This document shows, in pieces, positions 48,201 through 59,615 of a DNA stretch of 64,000 nucleotides (position 1 is the first letter of the stretch; each line of letters starts with the position of its first letter). The translations under genes were made by a program, and so were the position numbers. The stretch spans positions 20,912,783 through 20,976,782 of the forward strand of contig NC_041817.1 of assembly GCF_900964775.1 (NCBI RefSeq). The letters run 5' to 3'. The notes beneath the pieces are model-generated. The model was given only the letters and a program-made list of their open reading frames with translations. It ran no database searches and was not told where the DNA came from. The DNA comes from Scleropages formosus (lineage: Eukaryota > Chordata > Actinopteri > Osteoglossiformes > Osteoglossidae).

Positions 48201-51200
48201 ATAATTTAGCCATTATTTACAGATATAATTACTAATTTATGCATTATTTACAGGTACGAGTACTTTGATCTTGGGTACTTGGGCAGGAGGCGACGCTCCA
48301 AATCCAGGACCTTCTAATTACAAGGCAACAGCTTAAACCATTATGCCACTTTCTGCCGCAAATATATGTCTGAACTTACAAAAAAATCCCATGGGATTCA
48401 AACCACAGTCTGGTCCGAAGCCCAGTTCCACAGCCAGCGCCGCGGTAACGTTTAGAAAGTAAAACCACAAATTCATTAAACATGGCCACACAAACACCCA
48501 GCACTCTTCTTAAATAGCTACAGAATCATCTACCATGACCTGCACCATCCCGAGAGCTCCGCGAAGTGACCATTCATTTGGGACCGCGAACGTAACGCAT
48601 TCAGACATTCTAACAACCAGACAAGTTCATGATCCACATGTGTATTTCCCATTCGCTTGCATAAATCAAATGTCTGCACGACCATCCCCAGCCCTGTAAA
48701 GGCAAACGGAACATGACACCAGCTGGTTTCCAATAGCAACACCCCACACGCGTCCAGCTAGTTTACGCTGAAACGGAATTAATGCATAATTAATAAAAGC
48801 TAACGGCAGTAATGTTTTACAATTCCCATTAGGTATTTCACTAAGAGAAACACATTTGTTTTTCCAGTAGTCATTGGTTAACTTTTCAGAGCGGCTAAGG
48901 AAATGATGTCACCAATGATGAATATGATCTTGGCCGGAGAGCCTAACCCAAAATGAAAAGCTGAGGCCAAAAGACTGCGACTAAGTGAACTGTAAGGTAC
49001 ACGTATTACACAACGCTCATTTCATACTGCAAATTATACTCATTTCCTGCGGTCTTGTATTGAGCGAGACACTATAATGTTCAGAGCTGAAATGACTCAG
49101 TTGAGTCGCGGTTCAGGACTCTAGGAAGCGTGGACTCGGCCCGGTTCCGATTCCGTTTCTCCCTCAACGCACCGTGAAGGTCAGACTTTGATGCCCTTTA
49201 TCTGCTCCGGCTGCAAAAATTGAGTCGAATGATTATAAAAGCCCAACTGCCCTCATGGCTAATTGTCAACGTGCTCAATCCGATCGATGCCTCCCTCCAT
49301 TTGTCAAGTCGCCCCCCGAAGAGCGATGGCCCGCTTTCAGGCGCCACTGCAACCAAAGCGCTGTGAAATCTGGGTTAAGCTCCTCCCCCAAACACTGGGA
49401 TCTGATTTCTTGGTTTGCGCACGTGTGGCTTTTCTTATTCTGCGGTAACATCACACGCTGCAAACCTCCAGTTGCCAGCGGCACCCGGGAACCGCACACA
49501 GCATCTACATTCGACAGCGAAGCCATTCATCCTTACAAACCCAGGTGGTGTGTTCTTAGCCAGAGGGCTCCTAGAGGGGGACGGCGAGAGATGTGGTTCG
49601 ATAACACGACCGCCTCATTCACCGCGACCAGAATACGCCTCTTGCTTGTGTTACATCTGACCAAATCACGGGCAGCCAACGCTCATCGCCGTCTAATCTC
49701 GAGGACCCACAGCACCCGTGACTCACTTCTGCGTAGGCAAATCTGCGGTGCTTCGGCACCGAATTACGCAGATATGTTTCTAATCTGGCCTGATCTGGGC
49801 TTCCCACCGAGCCTTTCTCCAAGAGGCAAAGATTAATTTTGCACGTCAGGGGCACGACAAGCGGTATCGATCGGAGGATTTGAGATTCCCAACGCGCGAC
49901 ACCCTGCAACCCGACCCCCACTGGCCCTCAGCGAGGCCAGACTCCAGCTGTTGGCAACGTGAGCATCCCAGTCTTTCCGCATCGGCGCTGACAAACACGC
50001 CGTGGAGGACGTGACACACCACACAGTGAACCTGTGTGAAGCAACTCTACTCAACTATTAACTTCAACGAACCGTTCCACGAACTCAAACTCTACGGGCA
50101 CAGCACTGGAAAAGATTCAAATGACGCATTATAAGGATCCAATGGACTCGTTTCCTGTCCGATTTTGCCAGATTTTCCCAGCATTTTTACTTGACCACCT
50201 TTGGATAAATTTTTATGCTGCCAACAAGATAGCCATCTGTAAAACTGTTACTAAAATTTATGGCAGCACTCTCAAACTTGGGGGGGGACTTTTAACTAAA
50301 ATCTAATTTAATTTGCACAGTAAAGGATGTGTTTCGGCAAAATTCCTTCATAGCCATCGACCAGGTTTAAGAGCACTCCTTTATCTTAAGATTGTACAGT
50401 TCGGATTTCAGCAGACATCGTTAATCATTAACATCCGAGTAGAGTACGTTGTCCTGATATTATCATTATTAAAATGTACACCAGTGGGAAAAAAAAATAA
50501 AATTATCGAATTGGATTTATATTTCCGCACTTCCATAGTCCACAATGCCATAGGATGTGTAATAAACACTGCACTCCAGCAGTAACCATCTGACACCATG
50601 CTTCATGACGAAAAATACATTACTATCGGTTTGCTTACATTCTTCTTCAGAGTATAACTTTGCAGCAGTCAGGAGCAGCTCTGAGAGCAGCGCCACGAGG
50701 GAGGAGACCATCACGTTACAAAGAGTGCCCTGCACAGATTGAGCATCAGTGGGCAGCGGAGCGATTCCAGGCACCGGCTGGGTGGCGTCACCCTCACTTG
50801 AGACGGAAACGTGGCCCGTTGCGCCAACCTGCCACTCAGCAACACTCCCTGGTGTTGCAGATAAACACGTTTCTTGGGTACAACAAAGGTGCAATGCATC
50901 ATGGGAGATCACAGAAGAATTAGCAGCAGGAATCACACGCTGGTCCCATCCGGCTGCTTCCAGTCCTTGTTTCCTCCAAGATGGCGAAGGTTGTTTACTT
51001 CTTGGATGCGGCGGGGAACGCAGGTGCTCTCATAATAAAGGTTTCCAAATGAAAATCACAGGTTGCTTTGTTCTTGATGACTTTCACATGTTCTCAGACC
51101 TCACCATCCCTCCCCGACTATCCCCGTACGCCACTTAAAGAGACCAGGGCTCTACAGCTTTCAGTTTGGTGCCACTCACTCTGTCTACAAGAACATAAAG

Positions 51201-53403
51201 AGAGCAAGAAGAAGGAGGATGGAGGAGATAGAGAGAGCGAAACGCTAAATGATACCAGGTGCAGGAACGTGACACCAAGCCTAAGTCGGTCTCTAAGTAA
51301 AGTTACTCTCTGATAACTAAGCACACGGGCTGGAAAAGCTCAAGAATTTGCACGCAGAGTTGGAATGAAGAACATGGGCTAAAGAATATGCTGGTTGGTC
51401 ATCGGGTCTCCGTGGGAGGGATCGTTTGGAGCAGTCCGAGAACTTGGAACTCCTGCCTCCTACAGCTGGGCGATGTCCTCCAACCCATTCTGTGGTTCTT
51501 CCTGTCTGGTGCTCACACTTGTTGGAAGAAAATGCAGGGGAGATGTACTCATCATCAGGGGAAGTGTCAAATGTTGTCCTAGACAAGGTACAATAGACCG
51601 GTGAAAATCGTGAGCCCACATGGCCAACATGGGCAGCGTCTGTATGCAGTGGCAGCAGAAGAGCTGGGAAGCGCTAGGAAGACATGGTGCTTCATTTCCT
51701 GATCAAACTTGTTCACCAAATGCCTTGTGGGGAGAGGGAAAAAAAATGCATGGGTCCGAGAAAACGCACAGAGTTTTGACCGGTGCCGGAAGACCCGATT
51801 CCACAATAATGAAAAAGAATTATGCTCAATGTAACACCGTGTCTTCTGATGCAAATTAGTCCAGCTAATTAGTTGGATGCTTCTCTCCAAATCCACATGC
51901 AGCGTTAAGCTACTTACAATAAACTACCCATTTATACAGCGGGGTCGTTTTTACTGGAGAAACTCGGGCTGAATACTTTCATCGAGGGCACTGCAGCTGG
52001 AGACGGGATTCAAACCTCTGTCCTTTCAGTGCAAGGCAGCAGCCCTAACCACTATGCTACCTGCTGCCCCGGTAGTACAATTTACTGTATTATTGGAGGA
52101 GGAGCAAAGGTTATCAGTTGCTGAAAGGGCGATGGAATGCAGAACGGTTGGCGTGACACGCCTAGACAATGTAACCAATGAAGCGCTGAGGGAAAACAGC
52201 AGAGAAGAGGACGTTGTGGCAGAATACAAGCAGAATAAGATGAGATGGGAAGGACACATAGCGCGGATAGCGAACAACCGATGGATGACGCTCCTGGCTG
52301 AATGGTACCCAAGAGAACGAAAACGACCACGTGGACGACCTCCAAGGAGGAGCGAAGATGATCTCGTCAGATGGGAAGGCCGCCTATGGAGGAGAAAAGC
52401 AAGGAGAAGGGATGATTGGAAAGCATGTTGTGATGGGTGCTGATCGATCCAGGTATCCAGGGACTGAAGGAGCAGCATTGTGACGTTACGACCTAAAGGC
52501 TGTGGGTTCAAACCCCGAAAGGGACAACAGCTGCTGTAACCCCCGATTCTCCACGTCTCACTAGATTATCTTCACCAAATACAACATTTCTCTCTTGGCA
52601 GTTGGAGGACAAACTTGATTTCATTCACAACTTCACCCAAATCTGTTCGTTATATATTCAAATCGTTATATTTCGTATTTTAGTTTTTTTTTTTTTTTCC
52701 CCCTTCGCTTAAAAATCCCCCAGAACCCTTGTAATTGACATATTTCACATTTCATTCAACTGACGCTTTTCTCCAAAGCGACTTACAACGTTAAGCTCCT
52801 TACAAATATTTACACATTCGTACAGCTGGGTAATTTTTACAGGAGCAATTTAAGGTAAAGTACCTTGCTGAAGGGTAATACAGCAGAAGGGATTTAAACC
52901 TGTGACCTTTCTTTCCCAAGGCAGCAGCTCTAACCGCAGTGCTACCAGCCAACAGCAATACACCAATAAATGAATGATGCTGATCTTTAATTTAATTCTA
53001 ATTAATTCAATTTCAATTAATTCTAATGTGGTTGTGGACGTTAGTCCCTGAGGATCACCCTTCCCTTACCCATCGCTGATATTTTTATAAGACACGAACA
53101 ACACGATTACGCGACTGTAGATGTGTAAATAAAAGGTGGGATGAGAAACGGCTTCACCCTGAACGTAACGTTAAATGGACCGACGCGTACGTGCGGATCA
53201 CGCGAGAACAATCTGCGTACAATCAATTCTTCGGCTGATGCTATGATCTGCTTCCTAGAATCAACGGCCATCATTAAGATTAATAAACCACTTTATAAGG
53301 AGCTGGATGCGGTCCCAGATCTCAATGAAAACATAATTTAAATCTAAATGGAAGAGCGATATATAGGCCTTCGCTGCCGTTTCCACAGGATGACACTTTA
53401 TAG

Positions 53404-53443
<40 letters not shown>

Positions 53444-56400
53444 GTCGGACCAGTGGGAGAGAACAGAGCACACATGGAAACTGTATTTTTGGAATAAAAA
53501 TAAATACTGTAAATAAAAAATAAATATTTTTCATTCTGAAAAAGCAAAACCCACGGAGGACACAACTCTGCAGTACACTGCATTGCACTTACGCAAACGA
53601 ACCAACGGACCCAAAGGTAAAAACTTTCTCCAACATACCATGTGATACCATACCATACCATACCACAGCTAGGTGGTAAACCCAGAGAAAAATTCTGCTT
53701 TGACTATATCAAATGTAAATGGGAAAACCTCTGACTCGCCGTGCGGTGAGATTTAAATATGCAAGGAGGCCGCTATTTGCATGCATTTACATATTTAAAT
53801 ACCATGATTGTGTTCACCGCAAATGCATAATAATGCACATTAACACAAATAATCCCAGTGATACGCACGGTCTCCACCCAGTGCCCCCCCCCCCCTCCCT
53901 TGCCCATCACCAGCCCAGTTTCAGACAGTGAGCGGACAAGCTGATTCTGGGGGATAATCGTGTTCAGCAGAAGACAGAAGAAATCCATCTGGGAACATTC
54001 TCAACTCCTGGCTACATGCTAATCTGCATTAAAACGTCACCACCTTCACCCTCGTGTCCCGAGGATAAATCTGAGCTTCTGAGTCACCCGGACGTACGGG
54101 CGGCATCCGTCTCCACCAGAGAGAGAGCCTGCACGGAGATGCCACGGGTCTCTCAGAAGCGCGTAGGAAGGCGCCCGCTCTCTCCACCCCCTGCCAGGCC
54201 CAGGGAGACGCAACCACCAGTGACGGGTCCACACCACGCCTTTTCACACCAAGGCTCCAGCGCCTGGAGCTCCCCTCCGCCACCGCCTCCGGCCTTCTCC
54301 GTTGCAGATCACGTGGTCTCGCATTCTTTTTTTTCCCTTTCCCCTCCTCCCCTTTTCAAAGCTCCCGTCCTGACATCGTACACAGGACACTGAGCCAACG
54401 TCCAACCGCCGCCCCGCTGAAAAAGACAGCAGTCACAAGACGAGCCTGGCACAGCATCACTCCCCTGTGAGGCTTACATAACTCGCAGGCAGCTCCTCAC
54501 GGAGGCTCCGCCACTCGCGGTCTCCGGTCTACCTTCCGCCTCCGTGAGGAACGCGGTTCACCAAAGGTTGCGTGTGGCACCGCCGTCGCCTGCTCACCCC
54601 AGCTGACCCCAACCTGTGAATCTCAGCACTGCTCATGCGACCCTACCTTCCTTCTCAAAATGCCCCAGCTGATGCGGAATACCATGGTGCGAGCGGTTTC
54701 ACCTGTCAACAAACTCCCATGTATCTCTCACCTTCATCTCTCTCCATGGGCTTGCTGTAGCTGCCCGTATCAAGTTAAACACTCTGCTTACCACCTATAA
54801 GGCGATCCGTGGATCTGCTCCCCGATACCTGCAGGACCTGATCGCTCCCTACGAGCCCACCAAACCGTTACGCTCCTCCACTTTTCCCTGCTCGGTGGTC
54901 CCACTCACAGAAGACCCACATCACAAAGCCCGAAAGTTACCAGGTTACCCGGCTCCGAGGTGGTAGCGAGATCTTCCCGTGTCCCTCAGAACTGCTTCGT
55001 CCTCCTTGCAGGCTGCAGTGAAGGTCCCCAAAGGCACGAGGGGTGTGAATAAACCCAAAACTTTGCATTAAAACAAAATTGAAAACTCAATTCAGATACG
55101 GTCTTCTCCGGGAAACATCCACCAGTTCACAGCGGGCTGCTCAGAAGGTCAGGAACCAACAACGATGCGGGTGATCTACTCAGACTATTCGTTCTGAACA
55201 CCTATAATGGACAATCAATCAATCGGAGGAGTCGGAATGAGGAGAACAGGTGGGAGAGCTGTCAGCCTGGGTTTGATTCTCGCTCCTGGTGTTGTACCTG
55301 GTAGCACGGTATTAGTACACTGAAATCACTCTGCTATATCATTGGGTAAATCACGGTAGAGTTGATTTTATTTTGCCTTAAAGAATAGTGTCAGAGCAAT
55401 AAAATACAGAACTCATGCAAACTAAACATCTTGTTTTCTCAGTGAAACGCACTGTTTTTACACAAAACAGGAACTCTCCCTCTTCACGCTGTCTCAAGTA
55501 CATGACACGTTGGCAACGATCGTGGGATTACATAAACATTACAAGCATCATATTTTTCTGTGCGTAAAAAAAAAAAAAAAAAAAAAGACATCAATAGTGG
55601 GAAAGCATTCATTTTTCTCCAGAACTACGACCCTAACCTAACAAAACGGGTGGAAAAAAATACTGAAATTTATGCCTTTTATAAATCAGATGCAATCACA
55701 GGAACCTGCTGAGTGCATGCACGCTTCTGTGTGTGTGTGTGTGTGTGTGAGAATGAATGTGTGTCATCCTGCAATCAGCGGATCAGAGCCTGTGAGAGCA
55801 GAGCGATTAGCCGCAGCCGCCTGAATCGGGGATGATGATGAGCTCGTCTTTGCGTTTATCTCCTCGTTCACGAACAAGGCTGCGGTCACCAACACACCCG
55901 CAGGAACCCGACCGGCAAACCTGGCTTTCCGGCGCGAGGCTCCCCCCGACAAGCGGAGCGGGTCCATTTGAAGGAACCGTGTTCCCTAACAACGCAACAT
56001 CTGTAGGTCCCACATCGACGTTACGTCACCGTTAACCTTTCGGCTCCGACCGAGTTTGACGGGACACCGCAGAACCGGCGAAGGACGGCAACAAGCGCGT
56101 GCGCGCACCGGGGGAAACCGATGCAACGCAGCGGTCGGAAGGTCAACGGCACATCGGCCGTCATTCGGCCAAAACGGCGCGCAACTTCCCTTCCCCGGAG
56201 CACTCGGTGTGGCGCTCACGATTTTGCCACAAACCGATGCGAGCGCCCCTTGGACAATACGGAGACGCCTGCCATCCACCACACGCGCACACGCAACGCC
56301 ACCAAAACAGCGAACGCGGGAGTAACGGACAGCGACGCCTCCCACCCGCTTCCCTCCGCGAGACGAGCGCCGCTCCAGCCGACCCCCCTTGGAGCGGCGT

Positions 56401-56557
56401 CCATCCCGCCTTTGTGTTCGGGAAACGGCGGCGGTTGCAAGTAGGTTAAATCCCTGCGTGAAAGAGCACAGAGGGGAGGACCCCTAGCACCCGTACCTCT
56501 CTTCTCTTGACTCTGCTCCTGGGACTCCTCTGCAGCAGCGTCCATGGCTGGTTTCAT
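39277..56557 (-). CDS. gpm6b: GPM6B, four-pass neuronal membrane proteolipid (PLP/DM20 family)
   Basis: Minus-strand exons: 56497-56557 ([20 protein letters not shown]), 44610-44796, 43113-43269, 42045-42213, 41245-41318, 40979-41044 and 39277-39357 (to DCCTKF, TAA). Phases close to 264 aa, in line with human GPM6B of about 265. Conserved features: [12 protein letters not shown] with palmitoylation-type cysteines; TM1 [18 protein letters not shown]2 [20 protein letters not shown]3 [21 protein letters not shown]4 [20 protein letters not shown]. The second outer loop has four cysteines (STC, SIC, KAC, DIC) and N-glycosylation sites NVTS and CNTS. M6 proteins act in neurite growth, membrane traffic and serotonin-transporter regulation (family knowledge). 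An alternative last exon lies at 37020-37169. A human-type extra exon between the first two was not found. Confidence 0.93.
39358..40978 (-). other. gpm6b: GPM6B intron
   Basis: AT-rich with no exon or clear repeat body. A stretch near 39655-39760 starts tacaggcttccctcatat, which loosely recalls the MITE end at 37524, but no second terminus was found. Confidence 0.4.
41402..41635 (+). repeat. tRNA-derived SINE (family A), diverged
   Basis: 'gccagtgggtggcgcggcgt', B-box-like gggttctagtccc, 'aaaagggtaactggcact', and a decayed 'gccttggggaaaagcagc' tail. It lies in the GPM6B intron 41319-42044. Confidence 0.6.
42214..43112 (-). other. gpm6b: GPM6B intron with SINE tail
   Basis: Holds a SINE tail at 42470-42640 and otherwise AT-rich non-coding DNA. 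Short A-runs near 42357. Confidence 0.45.
42470..42640 (+). repeat. SINE 3' half (family A-type tail)
   Basis: 'gcggctactcgtgtgatgtc', 'cctcctaatgcaatgaacac', cgagatgtacgtcactttg and 'gagaaaagcatctgctaaac'. Same tail as at 21480-21575. Confidence 0.7.
44243..44456 (+). repeat. Full-length tRNA-derived SINE (family C) with target duplication
   Basis: The head shows an A box (gtggcgcagtggg) and a B box (gggttcgagtccc). The body reads 'cttgcggcagactggcgtcc', 'cctgtgttgccgggtaggct' and 'ccgtatgggacaagcggttc', ending in a GTGTGCG run. The 13-base direct repeat gtttcctgataca at 44230-44242 and 44457-44469 is the target-site duplication. It sits in the GPM6B intron, 153 bases from the donor of exon 44610-44796. 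Confidence 0.92.
44975..45195 (-). repeat. tRNA-derived SINE (family A), minus strand
   Basis: 'acacttttgtccaacacgac', 'gatttatccatatatagcag', gctgggattcgaactggg and 'cagcagagtgagggatcta' in reverse order. Confidence 0.7.
45250..45510 (+). repeat. tRNA-derived SINE (family B), 5' truncated
   Basis: 'gtggagctcgcatgttctcc', 'ctgtgatggactggcctccc', 'ggtaccctgcttcacactgc' and 'caggataggctccatag'. Confidence 0.7.
48140..48360 (-). repeat. tRNA-derived SINE (family A), minus strand
   Basis: 'gctgatgcttttccccaaag', 'taatttagccattatttaca' (partly duplicated), 'aggcaacagcttaaaccatt' and atgccactttctgcc. Confidence 0.65.
51655..51734 (+). repeat. Unassigned interspersed repeat, copy 2
   Basis: About 75 bases matching 28460-28531, including an identical 'aaacttgttcaccaaatgc' block. 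This copy carries an extra 9 bases before gaagacatgg. Confidence 0.55.
51868..52070 (-). repeat. tRNA-derived SINE (family A), minus strand
   Basis: 'gcttctctccaaatccacat', 'actacccatttatacagcgg', gacgggattcaaacctctg and 'ggcagcagccctaaccacta' with tgctacctgctgccc at the head end. Confidence 0.8.
52085..52440 (+). mobile_element. LINE fragment, ORF2 C-terminal region (RTE-like)
   Basis: The plus frame reads [65 protein letters not shown] and [10 protein letters not shown]. This is the pattern of the conserved C-terminal region after the reverse transcriptase of RTE-type non-LTR elements (family assignment from memory). Only this end remains. It abuts the minus-strand SINE ending at 52070. 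Confidence 0.7.
52748..52960 (-). repeat. tRNA-derived SINE (family A), minus strand, well kept
   Basis: 'tcaactgacgcttttctcca', 'aagcgacttacaacgttaag', 'tacagctgggtaatttttac', then 'ggcagcagctctaaccgcag' and tgctaccagcc. Confidence 0.85.
53410..53441 (+). repeat. (CA)n microsatellite
   Basis: About 16 CA units in the GPM6B first intron. Confidence 0.9.
54720..55010 (+). mobile_element. LINE fragment, ORF2 C-terminal end
   Basis: One plus frame reads [32 protein letters not shown] and [12 protein letters not shown]. This matches the widespread LHWLPV-RI-K-L--TYKA--G-APRYL pattern at the end of fish non-LTR ORF2 proteins. Frames break further downstream. Confidence 0.7.
55240..55360 (+). repeat. 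tRNA-derived SINE fragment (family A)
   Basis: 'ggtgggagagctgtcagcct', gggtttgattctcgctcc and 'gtgttgtacctggtagcacg'. No 3' tail. Confidence 0.6.
55800..56480 (-). promoter_or_regulatory. gpm6b: CpG-rich block just inside the GPM6B first intron
   Basis: CG dinucleotides are dense from about 55900 to 56480, unlike the AT-rich flanks. The block lies immediately downstream of the exon with the start codon. It may be part of a promoter-associated CpG island or an internal promoter. No second first exon was identified inside it. Confidence 0.45.
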
Positions 56558-56649
56558 CCCATCAACCAAAAGTGCCTCCTATCTGCAAACACCTTTCGCT
56601 TCTCTCTTTCTCGTCGTCTCCCTCCCTCCCTCTCGCTCCGTCTCCCTCT

Positions 56650-56681
<32 letters not shown>

Positions 56682-59400
56682 TTTCCTCTCTGTAGCTCCA
56701 GTGATTAAGCGCTGCCCAGCCCCACTCTATATTACAAGCCTTCACCAGGACGCAAAGGTCCTGTCAAATCGAATTTCTCCAGGCTTAGTGGCCCACGAAC
56801 GATTCCGGTAATTTCCGGGCAGGCCACGCGTCGATCGCGTCCTCACTTCGGGGCTGACAGGTGTTGCTTTCCTCGTGCGTCTGAAATTCGGATTCCGTCC
56901 GGATCCAGTTGGAACGGGATCTCTGATGCCCTCCCCAAGCCCCTTTACATCTCTGGATGACCGTCCAAGGGGGCCCAGGGCTCAATGACGAGAGGTTTTC
57001 CGTGGGGCCCCGGAGTTATCGGATCATAATGGATGAGTGCTGGAGCGAAGACGTCTCGCTTTTCATGCCACGGGAGTCGATGCGGACACACACCCCACGC
57101 CCTCACTCGCTGCCCTTCCCCCTCCCAATCCGTTCAAGGAGGATGGAGAAGGGGATCCCAGCATGTTCACCATAAACCCCCACCATGCATAAGCAGTCTT
57201 TAACCGCCCCCTTTTGAATTGACCCCAAACAGCAGCAAGAGAAGGGAAGACGCTGCTCTGCGTGCAGTGAAACAGGGCGCGGGGCGCTTGCTTTGGATGG
57301 ATCGGGGTGAGGGAGCCCCGCTGCGCATGCTAGTGGGGCTGTGCCAGACCCAGACTGGGGGGTTCTCACGGATATAAAACCACAGTGTGGGTGGGTTGGG
57401 GGGGGGGGGTAAGGGGCGGACACTGGGGGAGGAGTGGGAACTTCTCCAGAAAAGAAAAAAAGAAAAAAAAAAGAAAAGGAGGGGGAAATCACACAGACAC
57501 AAACACACACACACTGTTCTACTGCAGGAATACGTAATTTCATGCCGATAAGACACAGTGGAAAAAATTAGCACCTCCGGCGTGTGCATAATCCGCAGAT
57601 TCAAACAAAGCAGCGCCATCTGTCCATAATCCTCTTAAATAAGATGAGATATTAATATCCAAGAACTGCAATCAACCACAAAGGCTCCTAACAAACATGA
57701 AAGCACCACAGAGCTCGTGTGTCAATTTTCACATGAAAAGCAAAACATATTCCGCACGACGACCGTCACCTCGACGGCGAGGCCGGCGTCCTCGGTGCTT
57801 TTGGGACGTCGTCGGACACGCAAGCGGATGTTTGCCGTTCGCAGTTCCGATTCGTTCCCTTCAACTCACTTCTGAAAGCCCCCAAATTATTTGGTGACCA
57901 CAACAAAGGACTTCAAATTGAAGCCATGTCCCGAGCGCCGAAGCGACCCGGGGACCAGGAAGCTGAGTCCCGTCCCGTCCCCCAGCAAAGTCTGGGGCAA
58001 TTGCAAACACATGTCGGTCAACATCCATCTGCATGGACGGTGGGGACCGAATCCACAACCAGGGGTCTGCGAGACTAAGGAAAATCCCCGCGGTGGAGGA
58101 TCACAGGAGGAAATTACACCTAAACAGGAACATGGAAGTACTTTTGGGGTGGAAAAAAGACACACTGGTTTGTTTTGCCTGGTTTCCAATGTGTTCCCTG
58201 TAGGCACTCCGCAAGATTTTGGATCCGGTCCCACATCAGCTGCACGGACCCAGACTCGCGGGCCAAAAATCTAGATATGGCTATCGCAGCGGTCGCAAAG
58301 ATTCGAGAGACGCAAGGGTTCTGCACCGGAGCCTTTGGGCAGCGAGGTCCTCGAGGAGCAGCAGCGGTGGCGAAGACCACGTCTCCGGACTAATCTGGCC
58401 CTTTGCCCTGCACTCTTTAGGGTACGGCTGCCTTGCAGATGTTGTGCTGGAATCACAGCTGGCCTGGAGCAGTCCTCCGGCAGCTTGGCCCCGTTCTCAC
58501 GAGCGCCTCGCCTGCATGTCTCGAGCAAAACACACTGGCAACATCACAGCATCAACAAAAACATAGCGTGCGAAAATCGTTTTTGGTCGTTAAATGGCCA
58601 CTTTGTATTGACAAATGCAAATTACCACCATGTAATTTCCATGAAGGGTTCTGGGGGGCGTGGGGTGCTGTCCGTGAGAACGGTCTCCTCCGAGTCTTCA
58701 CGGGTGAGCAAGCGTTCAGAGGGCATTGAGGCCCACCCCCGGCGTATAATGGCACGGCCACAATGTGCCTCCCTGCATTCTGCCCGCACTTCATCTTTCA
58801 CACCCGGCCTTGGGGCAAGGGCCCTGAAGACGGCTCCCCGTGGGAATCATTGAGGGTTTGGATGGAAGGTGGTGACGGGGAGGGGTTGAAGAACAAATGT
58901 GGAGCCACCGTCACCTTGAGAAATTAAACAAGCTAAAATAAATGGCAGGTGGGGTTGTCAATGGTCGATATTAAAGTCCGTATCAACTTCTTCAACCAAC
59001 AAGTCAACAGATGGGAAGAGTACCTCAAGGGACATGAACATTTTGACCAATGGGTTGCACAACACTGAAGGTGCCCAGTGAACATTCCCAGTGAAAAGAG
59101 GAACAGTATGGCGTACCTGAGGGAACCGGAATAGGTTTTCCGTACAAATCCAAATCCACTCTCTTCGATATCCCACAAGCCATGCCTTGGAGTTCAGAAA
59201 TGGGGCTCCATCAAATCACAAACAACACTATGATGTGTAAAAAGTTGCCCCCTACACAGATTTTCTTCTTCAGGTCTAGGCCGGCATGGATGGATTCAGG
59301 ATGTATTGTACGTCTTATAAAGAGCTCTGAAGAAGAGTCACCGTTTCAGTCCTGCTCTTCGCCAACCTCCTGCGATTCCTGGACCACGAGTCTTGCGGCA
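56558..59400 (-). other. gpm6b: GPM6B 5' UTR and upstream region
   Basis: The transcription start and any 5' non-coding exon lie here or further up. A G-run with A/G-rich sequence occurs at 57395-57485. No coding exon, RNA gene or clear repeat was recognised; the open frames on both strands look accidental. Confidence 0.4.
56655..56680 (+). repeat. (CT)n microsatellite within a pyrimidine tract
   Basis: A CT run inside a longer C/T tract (56595-56695), about 40-140 bases upstream of the GPM6B start codon on the minus strand, so the transcript would carry a GA-rich 5' UTR if it starts above this point. Confidence 0.85.
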
Positions 59401-59409
59401 GACACAAGA

Positions 59410-59615
59410 GTCACCTATTTATTTCTTCGGCTGACACTTTTCCTCCAAGGCAACTTGTGTCGTTAAACTACCTACAGTAATTTTCCCATCTATATGGATG
59501 GGTGGAGCAAATGGAGGGTATGTACCCTTGCTCAACAGTATCACACATGATTCAAACCTGCACCCTTGAAATGTAAAGGCAGCAGCTCTTACCGCTACAC
59601 CATCCCCAGCCCCAC
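59410..59615 (-). repeat. tRNA-derived SINE (family A), minus strand
   Basis: 'ggctgacacttttcctccaa', 'tttcccatctatatggatgg', 'gattcaaacctgcacccttg' and 'ggcagcagctcttaccgcta' in reverse order. Confidence 0.8.

Larger units (their letters stand above)
44797..56496 (-). other. gpm6b: GPM6B first intron, 11.7 kb, repeat-rich
   Basis: Contains SINEs at 44975-45195, 45250-45510, 48140-48360, 51868-52070, 52748-52960 and 55240-55360, LINE scraps at 52085-52440 and 54720-55010, an unassigned repeat at 51655-51734, microsatellites, and a CpG-rich block at 55800-56480. Segments 45520-48130 and 48370-51640 show no recognised feature beyond homopolymers and (at 47640-47810) C-runs. No further coding exon could be supported. 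Confidence 0.55.

Noticed and set aside
49255-49836. 193-codon plus-strand open frame in the GPM6B first intron
   Set aside because: No known domain, no splice context, and mixed composition without family motifs. It overlaps equally long frames on the other strand, so a chance frame is more likely.
50517-50936. 139-codon minus-strand open frame with a Leu-rich segment
   Set aside because: On the same strand as GPM6B, but no acceptor/donor pair in the right phase and no similarity to M6 proteins.
56216-56490. Extension of GPM6B exon 1 beyond 56497 as a longer protein
   Set aside because: The frame runs past a GTACGG donor into CpG-rich intron. Splicing at 56497 joins GCFECC in the phase expected for the family.
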